This document shows positions 35,872-46,296 of a stretch of 64,000 bases of DNA, piece by piece (position 1 is the first letter of the stretch; every line of letters begins with the position of its first letter). The DNA is from Mycolicibacterium sp. J2. Its GTDB lineage: Bacteria > Actinomycetota > Actinomycetes > Mycobacteriales > Mycobacteriaceae. The translations under genes were made by a program, and so were the position numbers. The stretch spans positions 124,001 to 188,000 of the forward strand of contig NZ_JAPFPY010000010.1 in NCBI RefSeq assembly GCF_026240945.1, written 5' to 3'. The notes under the pieces are model-generated. The model was not told the origin of the DNA. It saw only the letters and a program-made list of their open reading frames with translations, and did no database searches.

Positions 35872-37557
35872 ATGAGTGCTTCATCTGTGACGGATGCCGG
35901 TACGCGGGTGCTGACCGGGGTCCCTGTAGTGCCCGGGGTCGCCTACGCCCCGGTGATCCGCCCCGGGCGCAAACCCGAGATCGATCTGGGTGCCGCCGCG
36001 CTCGGCGACGAGGAGCGTCCGGCCGAGGCCGCCAGGTTCACCGCCGCGGCCGCCGCGGTGGCGGGCCGGCTGCGGGAACGGGCCGGCCGGGCCACCGGGG
36101 CCGCCGCCGAGGTGCTGGCCACCACCGCCGGCCTGGCTCAGGACCGGGCCTGGCTGGGCGCGGCCGAGAAACGTATCGCCGAGGGCACCCCCGCGGTGCG
36201 GGCCGTGGCCGCTGCCGTCGACCAGTTCGTCGCGATGTTCACCCAGATCGGCGGCATGATGGCCGAACGGGTTACCGATCTGCGCGATATCGGGGACCGG
36301 GTGATCGCCGAACTCGTCGGCCTGCCCGAACCCGGAGTGCCCCAACCCGAGGTGCCCTCGGTTTTGTGCGCCGAGGACCTCGCCCCGGCCGATACCGCGG
36401 GGCTGGATCCGACACTGGTGGTGGCGCTGGCCACCACCCTCGGCGGACCGACCAGCCACACCGCGATCATCGCCCGCCAGCTCGGCATCCCGTGCATCGT
36501 GGCCGTCGCCGGGCTCGACGACATCCCCGCGGGCACCATGGTGCTCGTCGACGGCACCCGTGGCACGGTCACCGTGGCACCGGACGAGGCCGCCGCGCAG
36601 GACGAGGTGGCGGCGGGTGACCGCGCCGCCGCGGCCGCCGCCGGCTGGGCCGGCCCCGGTGCCACCTCCGACGGCCATGCCGTCGCCGTGCTCGCCAACG
36701 TCCAGGATGGTGCCGCCGCCCGGGCCGCTCGGCAGACACCCGCCGAAGGGGTCGGCCTGTTCCGGACCGAACTGTGCTTCCTCAATACCGATACCGAGCC
36801 GACCGTCGACGAGCAGGCCGCCATCTACGCCGAGGTGCTCGACGCGTTCGCCGGGCACAAGGTCGTCGTCCGTACCCTCGACGCCGGATCGGACAAGCCG
36901 CTCAAGTTCGCAGGCCACCCGGACGAGGCAAATCCGGCACTGGGGGTCCGCGGCATCCGCATTGCGAGCGGTAACCCCGGGCTGCTGGACCACCAGCTCG
37001 CGGCCATTGCCGCCGCGGCGCAGCGGACCGGCAACCAGCCCTGGGTGATGGCGCCGATGATCGCCACCGCCGACGAGGCGAAGGACTTCGCGGATAAGGC
37101 GCGGTCGCACGGACTGACCCCGGGCGTGATGATCGAGGTGCCCGCGGCGGCGCTACTGGCTGACCGGATCCTGGGCCACGTGGACTTCCTGTCCATCGGC
37201 ACCAACGACCTGGCGCAGTACACCATGGCCGCCGATCGGATGTCGGCCGACCTGGCCGCGCTCACCGACCCTTGGCAGCCGGCCGTGCTCTCTCTCGTCG
37301 CGATGACAGCGAAAGCCGGTGCGGCCGTGGGTAAGCCGGTCGGCGTGTGCGGTGAGGCGGCCGCCGATCCGCTGCTGGCCTGTGTGCTGACCGGTTTCGG
37401 GGTGACGTCGCTGTCGGCGGCCGCCGCCGCCGTCCAGGGTGTCGGCGCCAAACTGGCGCAGGTCACCTTGGCGCAGTGCCGGGCCGCCGCGGATGCGGTG
37501 CTGGGCACCGCCAGTGCTGCGCAAGCGCGGGCCGCGGCGCGCGAGGTTCTCGGCTAG
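35872..37557 (+). CDS. ptsI: PTS enzyme I (phosphoenolpyruvate-protein phosphotransferase)
   Basis: 561 residues from the ATG at 35872. The phospho-His is His196 in GGPTSHTAIIAR. The PEP-binding TIM barrel carries FRTELCF, LDAGSDKPL, IGTNDLAQY and GVCGEAA, the last with the catalytic Cys. It starts the phosphate relay to HPr. It is transcribed away from fruR and shares the intergenic operator. Its stop overlaps the end of the convergent small gene at 37554. Confidence 0.94.
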   Translation: MSASSVTDAGTRVLTGVPVVPGVAYAPVIRPGRKPEIDLGAAALGDEERPAEAARFTAAAAAVAGRLRERAGRATGAAAEVLATTAGLAQDRAWLGAAEKRIAEGTPAVRAVAAAVDQFVAMFTQIGGMMAERVTDLRDIGDRVIAELVGLPEPGVPQPEVPSVLCAEDLAPADTAGLDPTLVVALATTLGGPTSHTAIIARQLGIPCIVAVAGLDDIPAGTMVLVDGTRGTVTVAPDEAAAQDEVAAGDRAAAAAAGWAGPGATSDGHAVAVLANVQDGAAARAARQTPAEGVGLFRTELCFLNTDTEPTVDEQAAIYAEVLDAFAGHKVVVRTLDAGSDKPLKFAGHPDEANPALGVRGIRIASGNPGLLDHQLAAIAAAAQRTGNQPWVMAPMIATADEAKDFADKARSHGLTPGVMIEVPAAALLADRILGHVDFLSIGTNDLAQYTMAADRMSADLAALTDPWQPAVLSLVAMTAKAGAAVGKPVGVCGEAAADPLLACVLTGFGVTSLSAAAAAVQGVGAKLAQVTLAQCRAAADAVLGTASAAQARAAAREVLG

Positions 37558-37793
37558 ACGGTCCACCCGGTTTCTTCGGGCCACCACTCGACGTCCCGGC
37601 CGTGACTGCGCAGCACGACGCTGTCATAGCCGAGTTCGTTCGCCTGGGCCTTGGTGTCGGCGAACACGCGGCGGGCCTCCTCCTCGGAGGCTTCTGCGAC
37701 GACGGTTTCCTGTGCACCGTCGGCGGGGTCACCACGGTCGTGCAGGGTGGCCGCGACGACGGTCCACGGCTCGGCTGCGTTGATGTCGGTCAT
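37554..37793 (-). CDS. Small conserved-looking protein, unknown function (79 aa)
   Basis: 79 residues from the ATG at 37793 (MTDINAAEPWTVVAATLHD). It is acidic, with a predicted beta-alpha-beta pattern: SEEEARRVFADTKAQANELG as a helix and YDSVVLRSHGRDVEWWPEETGW as a closing strand with three Trp. No domain is recognised. It has a plausible start and codon use. It overlaps the end of ptsI by 4 bp. Confidence 0.6.
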   Translation of the reverse strand: MTDINAAEPWTVVAATLHDRGDPADGAQETVVAEASEEEARRVFADTKAQANELGYDSVVLRSHGRDVEWWPEETGWTV

Positions 37794-37856
37794 TGCGGTC
37801 GGATACCCAGTCTCGGCCGCCGGAATGAATCGGACCGCGGTCCGGTTTAATGAAGC

Positions 37857-38834
37857 ATGCCTGCCATCACAGCCGATACCCTGACCCTGCCCCGTATCTC
37901 CGGGCCGGGCTCCACCGACACAACGCGCCCGGTGCGCACCATCACCACCGGCCCCCGCGGTTACGAAGGCGAGGGCTTTCCCGTCGTGCGTGCATTCGCC
38001 GGGGTCAGCGCCGCCGATCTCGACCCATTCATCCACATGGACCAGATGGGCGAGATCGAATACCAGCCCGGTGAGCCGCGCGGTACCGACTGGCACCCGC
38101 ACCGCGGGTTCGAGACGGTGACCTACATGATCGACGGCCGGTTTGCGCATCAGGATTCGCACGGCGGCGGCGGGTTGATCACCGACGGTGCCACCCAGTG
38201 GATGACCGCCGGCTCGGGCATCCTGCACATCGAGACGCCGCCGGCCGAGCTGGTGGAAAGCGGCGGCGTCTTCCACGGCATCCAGTTGTGGGTCAACCTG
38301 CCGCGCGCGGACAAATTCGCGAGCCCCAGATACCAGGCGATCGAGGGCAATCAGGTCAAGCTGCTGTCGTCGGCCGACGGTGGTGCCCTGGTGCGCGTCA
38401 TCGCCGGTGAGATCGACGGCGAAGCCGGGCCGGGTGGAACCCACACACCGATCACGTTGGCGCACGCGACCGTCGCGCCCGGTGCGCGGCTCGACCTGCC
38501 CTGGGACCGCCGGTTCAACGCCTTGGTGTACGTGCTGTCCGGGCGTGGTGAAGTGGGTCCGGTCGGCCATCCGATCCAGCAGGGCCAGCTCGCCGTGCTG
38601 GGGCCCGGTGACCGCATCACGCTGGGCGCCGATGGGTCGCAGGACTCCAACCGGCCCGCCATGGAGGTTCTGTTGTTGGGCGGCAAGCCGATTCGTGAAC
38701 CGGTCTTCCACTACGGTCCGTTCGTGATGAACTCCAAGTCCGAGGTCATCCAAGCGTTGGAGGACTTCAACGCCGGCCGGTTCGGGGCGGTGCCCCCGGA
38801 CGCGCTCATGCCGTACCGGCGGGCGGGAGCGTAG
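37857..38834 (+). CDS. Pirin family protein (bicupin)
   Basis: 325 residues. The N-terminal cupin has HPHRGFETVTYMIDG and FAHQDSHG, whose His residues, with the Glu of LHIETP, bind the metal. The second cupin has the pirin-type VYVLSGRGEV strand. Bacterial pirins have been linked to quercetin dioxygenase activity or to regulation of metabolism; which applies is unknown. The last codons, RRAGA, run into the 36-bp tandem repeat at 38816, so its C-terminus is shaped by the repeat. Confidence 0.86.
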   Translation: MPAITADTLTLPRISGPGSTDTTRPVRTITTGPRGYEGEGFPVVRAFAGVSAADLDPFIHMDQMGEIEYQPGEPRGTDWHPHRGFETVTYMIDGRFAHQDSHGGGGLITDGATQWMTAGSGILHIETPPAELVESGGVFHGIQLWVNLPRADKFASPRYQAIEGNQVKLLSSADGGALVRVIAGEIDGEAGPGGTHTPITLAHATVAPGARLDLPWDRRFNALVYVLSGRGEVGPVGHPIQQGQLAVLGPGDRITLGADGSQDSNRPAMEVLLLGGKPIREPVFHYGPFVMNSKSEVIQALEDFNAGRFGAVPPDALMPYRRAGA

Positions 38835-41070
38835 CGACCCGGGGAATGTGACCGGCGGGCGGGAGCGTAGCGACCCGGGGAATGTGACCGGCGGGCGGGA
38901 GCGTAGCGACCCTGGGAATGTGACCGGCGGGCGGGAGAGTCGGCGCCGGTGCCGGGTACAGCAGCTCCAGCTCGCCCAGGTTGGCGGCGACGGTGACCAG
39001 CGGCAGCGCTGCCGCGACGGACAACTCACCGCCGGTGCCGGCCTCGGCGCGCAGCGTCCGGACGAAGTCGTCGCTGATCGGCGCGGCGAAGGCCGCCGGT
39101 TCTACGCCGCGAAACCGTTCGCATACTGCGGCACAGTGGGATTCGAGAACCCGGCGCACCTGCGGATAGGCCTCCAGTGGCGGCGGCACGACATCGGCGA
39201 TCAGCTCGGCGGCACCGCGCAGCCGGGTGACCCGGTTGGCCGAGGTGACGACCGGCGCGCGCAGGTCGGTCAAGCCGCCGCTCTCGGAAAGGTAGTGGCG
39301 CAGCGTGTCATCCACCGTGCGGCCGGCCGTCATGGCGTCGAATCCGAGCGCGCTGATCCGGTTGTCGGCGTCCTCTGATGCGCCGCGCGTCACCCGCATC
39401 ACCGCCGCCTTCATATACGCCGTACCGGCTTCCCGGGCCGCGTCCAGGGAACGGTTCACCGCCGAGGCGGCACCCCGCGGCCACAACAGCACCGACACCA
39501 CCACCCCCACCAGGGCTCCGATCACCACATCCTCGACCCGGATCAGTCCCACCCGCCAGCCGATCGGATGGATCAGGTTGAAGATGATCACCACCATCAT
39601 GGTGAACGCGGCCTGCCCCGCGATGAACGACGCCACCTCGGGGACGAACGCCGAACCGAAGGCCACCACCGGCAACGTCAGCCACATGACGATGGGGTCC
39701 ACGCCCATCAACGCGATGAACACTGCGCCGAGGCCGAACCCGATGACCGTTCCGGTGATCGCCCGCACCACTCGGGCACCGGTGGTCAGTGCACTGCTGC
39801 GCAGCACCGACATGGCCCCCAGGACCACCCACAGCCCGTTCTGCACCGGGAACAGATAGGTGACGCCGACGGCCAGCGCCAAGCCGAGACCGGTGCGAAG
39901 GCTGTTGCGTACCACCACGGCCCGGGTCGCCACGAATCCGGATGGGATGCTGGCGACGGCCTCCGATTCCGAGAGCACCCGGGCCGCCGCGCCAGAAGGC
40001 GGCAAGCGCCGGCCCAGCACCCGGGCCCACACCGGTCGGGCGTCGGCGTCGGCGGCCAGCCCGATCACCCGGCCGGTTGCGGCGACGCACGCAGATATGG
40101 TTCTGCGGGTCAACAGCTTTCGGCCGATCACCAGTGCTGCGTCGTCATCGGGTGCACCCAGGATTTCCAGGATGTCCTCACGGTAGCGGCTCTGCGCGAT
40201 CAGCCGTTGCACCGCCAGCGCGTGGGCGAGCGCGCGGCGATGCGCCGCGCGCCGTGGCTCGGCGGTGCGCAAGACCGCGGCAGATTCTCGCAACACCGCG
40301 ACGATCGGATCGCGCATCTCGGCGAGCAGGACACCGGAGGATCCCGTGACGAGGTCAGACAGCCACTGCAGATCGTCGATGACCCGCACCAGGGCGCGAC
40401 TGCCCGCGGTCAGGCCGACGGGTCGGAAGTCGGCACCCAGAAACGTCGCGCGCAGGGCGTCCATCGCCGCGGTGACGTCGTCGGCCGAGGCGTCCCGCTG
40501 TAGGCGGTCGGCCAAGGTCGCGCATACCTGCGCCGCGTGCAGTCGAAGTTCGTTGTGGTGGCGGGGCGGCAGCAGGAAGAGCGCGGCAGGCACACACAAC
40601 GCCAGCGCGATGGCCCAGCCGAGCAGCCGGTCGGGGATGGATCCGGGCGGGAGGCACAGCGCGGGCACGAAGGCGAGCAGCGTGGCGCGTTGGCCTGCCG
40701 CGACGATCTCGCTGAGCACCCCGGTGAACGTCACCGCTGCGGCGATCACGAACATCACGGTCACCGCGAGCCACGGCAGCGGCGCCACCAGGGTGCCCAG
40801 GGTGATCAGCACGGCACCGTTGAACCCGAGACCCGCGTAGGCCAGCGCCCGGGCGGGCCGGTTACCGGGGAAGTCGGCCAGGATCAGCAGGGCGACTGCG
40901 CCGAGGATGGCGAACATCGAGGTCTGCATCCCGCCGATGCCGAAAGCTGCCGCGGCGACCAGGGGGAGCACCAGGCCGGCGCGAGTGGCCCGCCGCAGCG
41001 CGTCGTACTCGGGGTCGCGGGCGTGCACCCTGGTGACCAGTCCGAGCCAGAGCGCGGCCGGGGACAGCAT
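38806..41070 (-). CDS. FUSC-family membrane protein (aromatic acid exporter-like)
   Basis: 754 residues with two blocks of about five or six helices (about 30-170 and 400-530) separated by a cytoplasmic region, the plan of FUSC/YccS/AaeB proteins, which export aromatic acids or related compounds. The second block has LGLALAVGVTYLFPVQNGLW. The C-terminus ends in three copies of a 12-residue unit, GHIPRVATLPPA, encoded by the tandem repeat at 38816-38938. It overlaps the convergent pirin gene by 29 bp. The TetR gene behind it (41090) is upstream on the same strand and may regulate it. Confidence 0.83.
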   Translation of the reverse strand: MLSPAALWLGLVTRVHARDPEYDALRRATRAGLVLPLVAAAAFGIGGMQTSMFAILGAVALLILADFPGNRPARALAYAGLGFNGAVLITLGTLVAPLPWLAVTVMFVIAAAVTFTGVLSEIVAAGQRATLLAFVPALCLPPGSIPDRLLGWAIALALCVPAALFLLPPRHHNELRLHAAQVCATLADRLQRDASADDVTAAMDALRATFLGADFRPVGLTAGSRALVRVIDDLQWLSDLVTGSSGVLLAEMRDPIVAVLRESAAVLRTAEPRRAAHRRALAHALAVQRLIAQSRYREDILEILGAPDDDAALVIGRKLLTRRTISACVAATGRVIGLAADADARPVWARVLGRRLPPSGAAARVLSESEAVASIPSGFVATRAVVVRNSLRTGLGLALAVGVTYLFPVQNGLWVVLGAMSVLRSSALTTGARVVRAITGTVIGFGLGAVFIALMGVDPIVMWLTLPVVAFGSAFVPEVASFIAGQAAFTMMVVIIFNLIHPIGWRVGLIRVEDVVIGALVGVVVSVLLWPRGAASAVNRSLDAAREAGTAYMKAAVMRVTRGASEDADNRISALGFDAMTAGRTVDDTLRHYLSESGGLTDLRAPVVTSANRVTRLRGAAELIADVVPPPLEAYPQVRRVLESHCAAVCERFRGVEPAAFAAPISDDFVRTLRAEAGTGGELSVAAALPLVTVAANLGELELLYPAPAPTLPPAGHIPRVATLPPAGHIPRVATLPPAGHIPRVATLPPAGTA
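38816..38938. repeat. 36-bp tandem repeat at the joined ends of pirin and FUSC genes
   Basis: Three full units (38816-38851, 38852-38887, 38888-38923) and a partial one of 15 bp. The unit begins CCGGCGGGCGGGAGCGTAGC and ends GGGGAATGTGA; the third differs at one base. It encodes GHIPRVATLPPA in the FUSC gene and includes the pirin stop. It shares the GAGCGnAGCGAC core with the repeat at 26521. Confidence 0.95.
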
Positions 41071-41089
41071 GCCCGTGGATGGTAGACGG

Positions 41090-41656
41090 TCAGGGCCGCT
41101 CGGGGACGTCGTCGAACATGCCGGAGTCCAGACCGTCGAGAAGTTGGTCGGCCAACCAGCGCAGGCCGCCGAAATCCCGCGGTAGCGACGCTTGTTCGTA
41201 GCCGGTCAGCAGATACACCGCGGCGATGGCGAATACGTCGGCCTGCCGCTCGTGCTGCAGGACTTCGAACGCCGATTCCTTCATGATGTCGAACCGGTGC
41301 TGATCGACCGCCTTCTGCACCGCGCCGACGGTCGGGTCGAGGGAGCTCCACACCCGGATTGCTGCCTCGGCGCCGTGCGGGAGGGCCAGCCCCTCTTCCA
41401 CCAGCTTGGCGATGCGGCGCCGGGGATCGCGCTCCCCGCGCGCCGCGTCGATGATCTGGGTGGTCTTGACCCGCATCCAGTGGTCCACGAGCGCTTGGGT
41501 GTACGCCGACCAGCTGGTGAAGTAGTGGTAGAAGGAACCTGTGGTGACGCCCAGTCGCTGGCAGACCTCGGCCAGCTTCAGGCCGGCGTAGCCTAGATCG
41601 GACAGGATCTCGATGCCCGTCTCGAAATAGGACTCCCGCGACACCACCCCTGCCAT
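41090..41656 (-). CDS. TetR-family regulator next to the FUSC gene
   Basis: 188 residues from the ATG at 41656. The helix-turn-helix (about 8-50) has GIEILSDLGYAGLKLAEVCQ and LGVTTGSFYHYFTSW. The rest is the helical ligand domain. It lies 19 bp upstream of the FUSC gene on the same strand and so probably controls it as an aromatic-efflux repressor. Divergent from the TetR gene at 41816; the 153-bp gap shows no clear palindrome. Confidence 0.83.
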   Translation of the reverse strand: MAGVVSRESYFETGIEILSDLGYAGLKLAEVCQRLGVTTGSFYHYFTSWSAYTQALVDHWMRVKTTQIIDAARGERDPRRRIAKLVEEGLALPHGAEAAIRVWSSLDPTVGAVQKAVDQHRFDIMKESAFEVLQHERQADVFAIAAVYLLTGYEQASLPRDFGGLRWLADQLLDGLDSGMFDDVPERP

Positions 41657-41815
41657 GGTTGGACACCTTAGTTTGATCGATCCACTCCGTTGGCCCGGTC
41701 GAGCCGGTCCGGCGTCTCCAGCTACGGATCTGGACGTTTGCTGAATCTGGGTCCCAGGTAACCGTGATGCGATGACAGCAGTAGTGAGACGGGTAACCTG
41801 TGGCACAATTTGACT

Positions 41816-43508
<1,693 letters not shown>

Positions 43509-43532
43509 TCGATTTGGGCCTTCTGGACACCC

Positions 43533-43549
43533 AACCAAGTGGTTAGTAT
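43533..43549 (+). promoter_or_regulatory. Palindromic operator overlapping the -10 box of the aldehyde dehydrogenase
   Basis: AACCA (43533-43537) and TGGTT (43540-43544) flank AG, and TAGTAT (43544-43549), a TAnnnT -10, begins at the palindrome edge. The AACCAAGTGG core recurs on the minus strand upstream of fadE2 (49887-49906). A TetR-type repressor bound here would block transcription. The start GTG at 43582 has GGAAGGA 9 nt before it. Confidence 0.5.
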
Positions 43550-43581
43550 GCGGGCAACCCTCATGTGGAAGGACGCCCGCC

Positions 43582-44991
43582 GTGACCACAACCGATGCGA
43601 CGCCGCAGGCCGGTCCGCTCGCCACCCCTGACATCCCCGCGATCGTCGCCGACATCCGTAGGACGTTTGCCACCGGCCGCACCCGCGACGTGCAGTGGCG
43701 GCGGCAGCAGCTGCTGGGGTTGGAACGGTTGGTGGTCGACAACGAACCGGCGATCGCCGCGGCGCTGCACCAGGACCTGGGTCGCAAACCATTCGAGGCC
43801 TGGCTCGCCGATGTGGCCAGTGTGGCCGCCGAGGCCGCCGACGCGGCAAAGAACCTCGGCAAGTGGACCCGGCGCAAATACCGCAGGCTGGAGTTCTCCC
43901 AACTGCCCGGGCGCGGCTGGATCGAGTACGAGCCGTTCGGTGCGGTCTTGATCATCGGCGCGTGGAACTTCCCATTCGCCCTGACTCTCGGACCGGCCGT
44001 CGGCGCACTGGCCGCAGGCAACGCCGTCGTCATCAAACCGTCGGAACTGGCCCCGGCGTCGTCGGCGTTGATGGCCGAACTCGTCCCGCGCTATCTGGAC
44101 CCGCGAGCCGTGGTGGTCGTCGAGGGCGACGCGGCGGTGAGTAAGGAACTCATCGAGCAGGGGTTCGACAAGTTGTGCTTCACCGGAGGCACCGAGATCG
44201 GGCGCAAGGTGTACCAGCTGGCGGCCGAGCACCTCACCCCGGTGACCCTGGAATTGGGTGGCAAGAGCCCGGTGATCGTCGCCGCGGACGCCGATATCGA
44301 GGTGGCCGCCAAGCGCATCGCCTGGACCAAGCTGATCAACTCCGGGCAGATCTGCATCGCCCCCGACTACGTGCTGGCCGACGCCAGCATCCGTGACGAG
44401 CTGGTCGACCGGATCACGCGGGCTGTCACGGCATTCGAGGCCGACGCCACCGGCGGCAAACGCATCGTCAACGGCCGGCATTTCGACCGGTTGACCACGG
44501 CCATTGCCGCCACCACCGGTGATGTGGTGCTCGGCGGCGGGTCGAATGCGGCTGCGTTGGAGATCGATCCGACGGTGGTCGTGGACCCCGCGCTGGACGA
44601 GCCGCTGATGGCCGACGAGATCTTCGGACCGATCCTGCCCATCGTGACAGTTCAAAACCTGGACGAGGCAATCGAATTCGTCAATGCGCGCGCCAAACCG
44701 CTGGCCGCCTACCTGTTCACCGGGTCCAAGGACACCCGCGAGAGGGTGGTCCGTGAGGTATCGGCCGGCGGCATGGTGGTCAACCACTTGATCTTCCATT
44801 TCGCGACCACCCGGCTACCGTTCGGTGGCGTCGGGCCCTCGGGAATCGGGGCTTACCACGGACGCTTCGGCTTCGAGGAGTTCAGCCACCGCAAGTCGGT
44901 GCTGACCAAGCCCACCCGGCCCGATCTGGCCAAGCTGATCTACCCGCCCTATACCGACAAGGCGTGGAAACTCGCGCGAAAGATCTTCTGA
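43582..44991 (+). CDS. NAD(P)-dependent aldehyde dehydrogenase (Rv0147-like, class 3)
   Basis: 469 residues. It has WNFPFALTLGP (about 131-141) and IKPSELAPASS for cofactor binding, LELGGKSPVIV with the catalytic Glu, and the nucleophile Cys in NSGQICIAPDYVL. The C-terminal PFGGVGPSGIGAYHGRFGF and short length match the class-3 fatty or aromatic aldehyde dehydrogenases. It probably oxidises fatty or aromatic aldehydes. Together with the SDR and quinone oxidoreductase downstream it keeps the M. tuberculosis Rv0147-Rv0149 order. Confidence 0.9.
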   Translation: MTTTDATPQAGPLATPDIPAIVADIRRTFATGRTRDVQWRRQQLLGLERLVVDNEPAIAAALHQDLGRKPFEAWLADVASVAAEAADAAKNLGKWTRRKYRRLEFSQLPGRGWIEYEPFGAVLIIGAWNFPFALTLGPAVGALAAGNAVVIKPSELAPASSALMAELVPRYLDPRAVVVVEGDAAVSKELIEQGFDKLCFTGGTEIGRKVYQLAAEHLTPVTLELGGKSPVIVAADADIEVAAKRIAWTKLINSGQICIAPDYVLADASIRDELVDRITRAVTAFEADATGGKRIVNGRHFDRLTTAIAATTGDVVLGGGSNAAALEIDPTVVVDPALDEPLMADEIFGPILPIVTVQNLDEAIEFVNARAKPLAAYLFTGSKDTRERVVREVSAGGMVVNHLIFHFATTRLPFGGVGPSGIGAYHGRFGFEEFSHRKSVLTKPTRPDLAKLIYPPYTDKAWKLARKIF

Positions 44992-45002
44992 TGCACCAAA
45001 AA

Positions 45003-45026
45003 GGGGGCACCCCGGTGGGTGCCCCC
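45003..45026. terminator. Bidirectional terminator
   Basis: GGGGGCACCC (45003-45012) pairs perfectly with GGGTGCCCCC (45017-45026) around CGGT. A run of A at 44998-45002 becomes a U-tract for the minus-strand small gene. It ends both the aldehyde dehydrogenase and the 45054 gene. Confidence 0.8.
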
Positions 45027-45053
45027 TCGTCGCGCCGCGGCGACCGCTGCCGT

Positions 45054-45221
45054 TCAGTGGCTCTGGTGAACCGTGTTGTCGACCTGCGGGGCCGTGGCGT
45101 GCGGCTGGATGTCGTAGATCCAGTCGTGGTGGCTGATATCGGCCGACGCCGGGGCCGCCAGGCCCAGGACCGCTGCCGTCAGGCCGCCGGCGATGATTCC
45201 TGCGATGGAGAACTTCTTCAT
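45054..45221 (-). CDS. Small exported His-rich protein (55 aa)
   Basis: 55 residues from the ATG at 45221, with AAGGAAGAGG upstream. The signal peptide is MKKFSIAGIIAGGLTAAVLG ending APASA, leaving a mature peptide of about 27 residues (DISHHDWIYDIQPHATAP and QVDNTVHQSH). Five His residues could bind metal. Such short secreted peptides recur across mycobacteria without known function. It is ended by the hairpin at 45003. Confidence 0.7.
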   Translation of the reverse strand: MKKFSIAGIIAGGLTAAVLGLAAPASADISHHDWIYDIQPHATAPQVDNTVHQSH

Positions 45222-45432
45222 GATGCTGCCTCTTCCTTGATCCGTATCGGGGCTCTTCGCCCCGGTCTGATAGGTAGAACGCACAGGTCAGCGAGGTAAT
45301 CCCGATGGCAGCGATTGATCGACGGTTGGCAGGAACCACGCGTGGGCGGACCCGGTTCACCGGCACCGAGCCGACCGCCGTATACAGAAGAATGAAGCTC
45401 GGCTGAAACGAAACTCGTTGGAGAGGAATCCC

Positions 45433-46296
45433 ATGCCCGGAGTGCAGGATCGCGTTGTCGTCGTCACCGGAGCCGGTGGCGGTTTGGGCCGTGAGTACGC
45501 GTTGACACTGGCCCGTGAGGGCGCCAGCGTCGTCGTCAACGATCTCGGCGGTGCCCGGGACGGCACCGGTGCCGGACACAACATGGCCGACCAGGTGGTG
45601 ACCGAGATCAAGGAGGCCGGCGGCCGCGCCGTGGCCAACTACGACAGCGTCGCCGAACCCGAGGGTGCGGCGAACATCATCAAGACCGCGATCGACGAGT
45701 TCGGCAAGGTCGACGGCGTGGTGAGCAACGCCGGCATCCTGCGCGACGGCACCTTCCACAAGATGACGTACGAGAACTGGGATGCGGTGCTCAAGGTGCA
45801 CCTGTACGGCGGCTACAACGTCATCCGTGCGGCCTGGCCGCACTTCCGTGAGCAGAGCTTCGGCCGCGTGGTGGTCGCCACCTCAACCAGCGGGCTGTTC
45901 GGTAACTTCGGGCAGGCCAACTATGGGGCCGCCAAACTCGGCCTGGTCGGCCTGATCAACACGCTGGCCCAGGAAGGCGCCAAGTACAACATCAAGACCA
46001 ACGCGGTCGCGCCGATCGCGGCCACCCGGATGACCCAGGACATCCTGCCGCCGGAGGTGTTCGAGAAGCTCACCCCCGAGTACGTCGCACCGGTGGTGGC
46101 TTACCTGATGACCGAGGAACTGCCCGACACCGACTCGGTGTTCATCGTCGGCGGCGGCAAGGTGCAGCGCACCGCGCTGTTCCAGAACGACGGCGTCACC
46201 TTCACCGAGGTGCCGACGGTGGACGATATCGCCGCCAAGTGGGGCGAGATCACCGACCTGTCCGCGGCGCAGGCGGCGAGCTTCAAGCTCGGATGA
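45433..46296 (+). CDS. Short-chain dehydrogenase, peroxisomal multifunctional-enzyme type (Rv0148-like)
   Basis: 287 residues from the ATG at 45433 with GGAGAGGA upstream. It has TGAGGGLG (about 12-19), NNAG-like SNAG, and catalytic Tyr/Lys in NYGAAKLG, with Ser in STSGLFG. The overall sequence resembles the hydroxyacyl-CoA dehydrogenase part of 17-beta-HSD type 4 proteins, so a beta-oxidation role is likely. Its stop overlaps the start of the quinone oxidoreductase. Confidence 0.9.
   Translation: MPGVQDRVVVVTGAGGGLGREYALTLAREGASVVVNDLGGARDGTGAGHNMADQVVTEIKEAGGRAVANYDSVAEPEGAANIIKTAIDEFGKVDGVVSNAGILRDGTFHKMTYENWDAVLKVHLYGGYNVIRAAWPHFREQSFGRVVVATSTSGLFGNFGQANYGAAKLGLVGLINTLAQEGAKYNIKTNAVAPIAATRMTQDILPPEVFEKLTPEYVAPVVAYLMTEELPDTDSVFIVGGGKVQRTALFQNDGVTFTEVPTVDDIAAKWGEITDLSAAQAASFKLG

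Noticed and set aside
37554..39029. A 491-codon minus-strand frame opposite pirin.
   Set aside because: Only the last 79 codons look like a gene; the rest is antisense to pirin.
41657..41815. The gap between the two divergent TetR genes examined for an operator.
   Set aside because: Only weak partial repeats were seen; none good enough to report.
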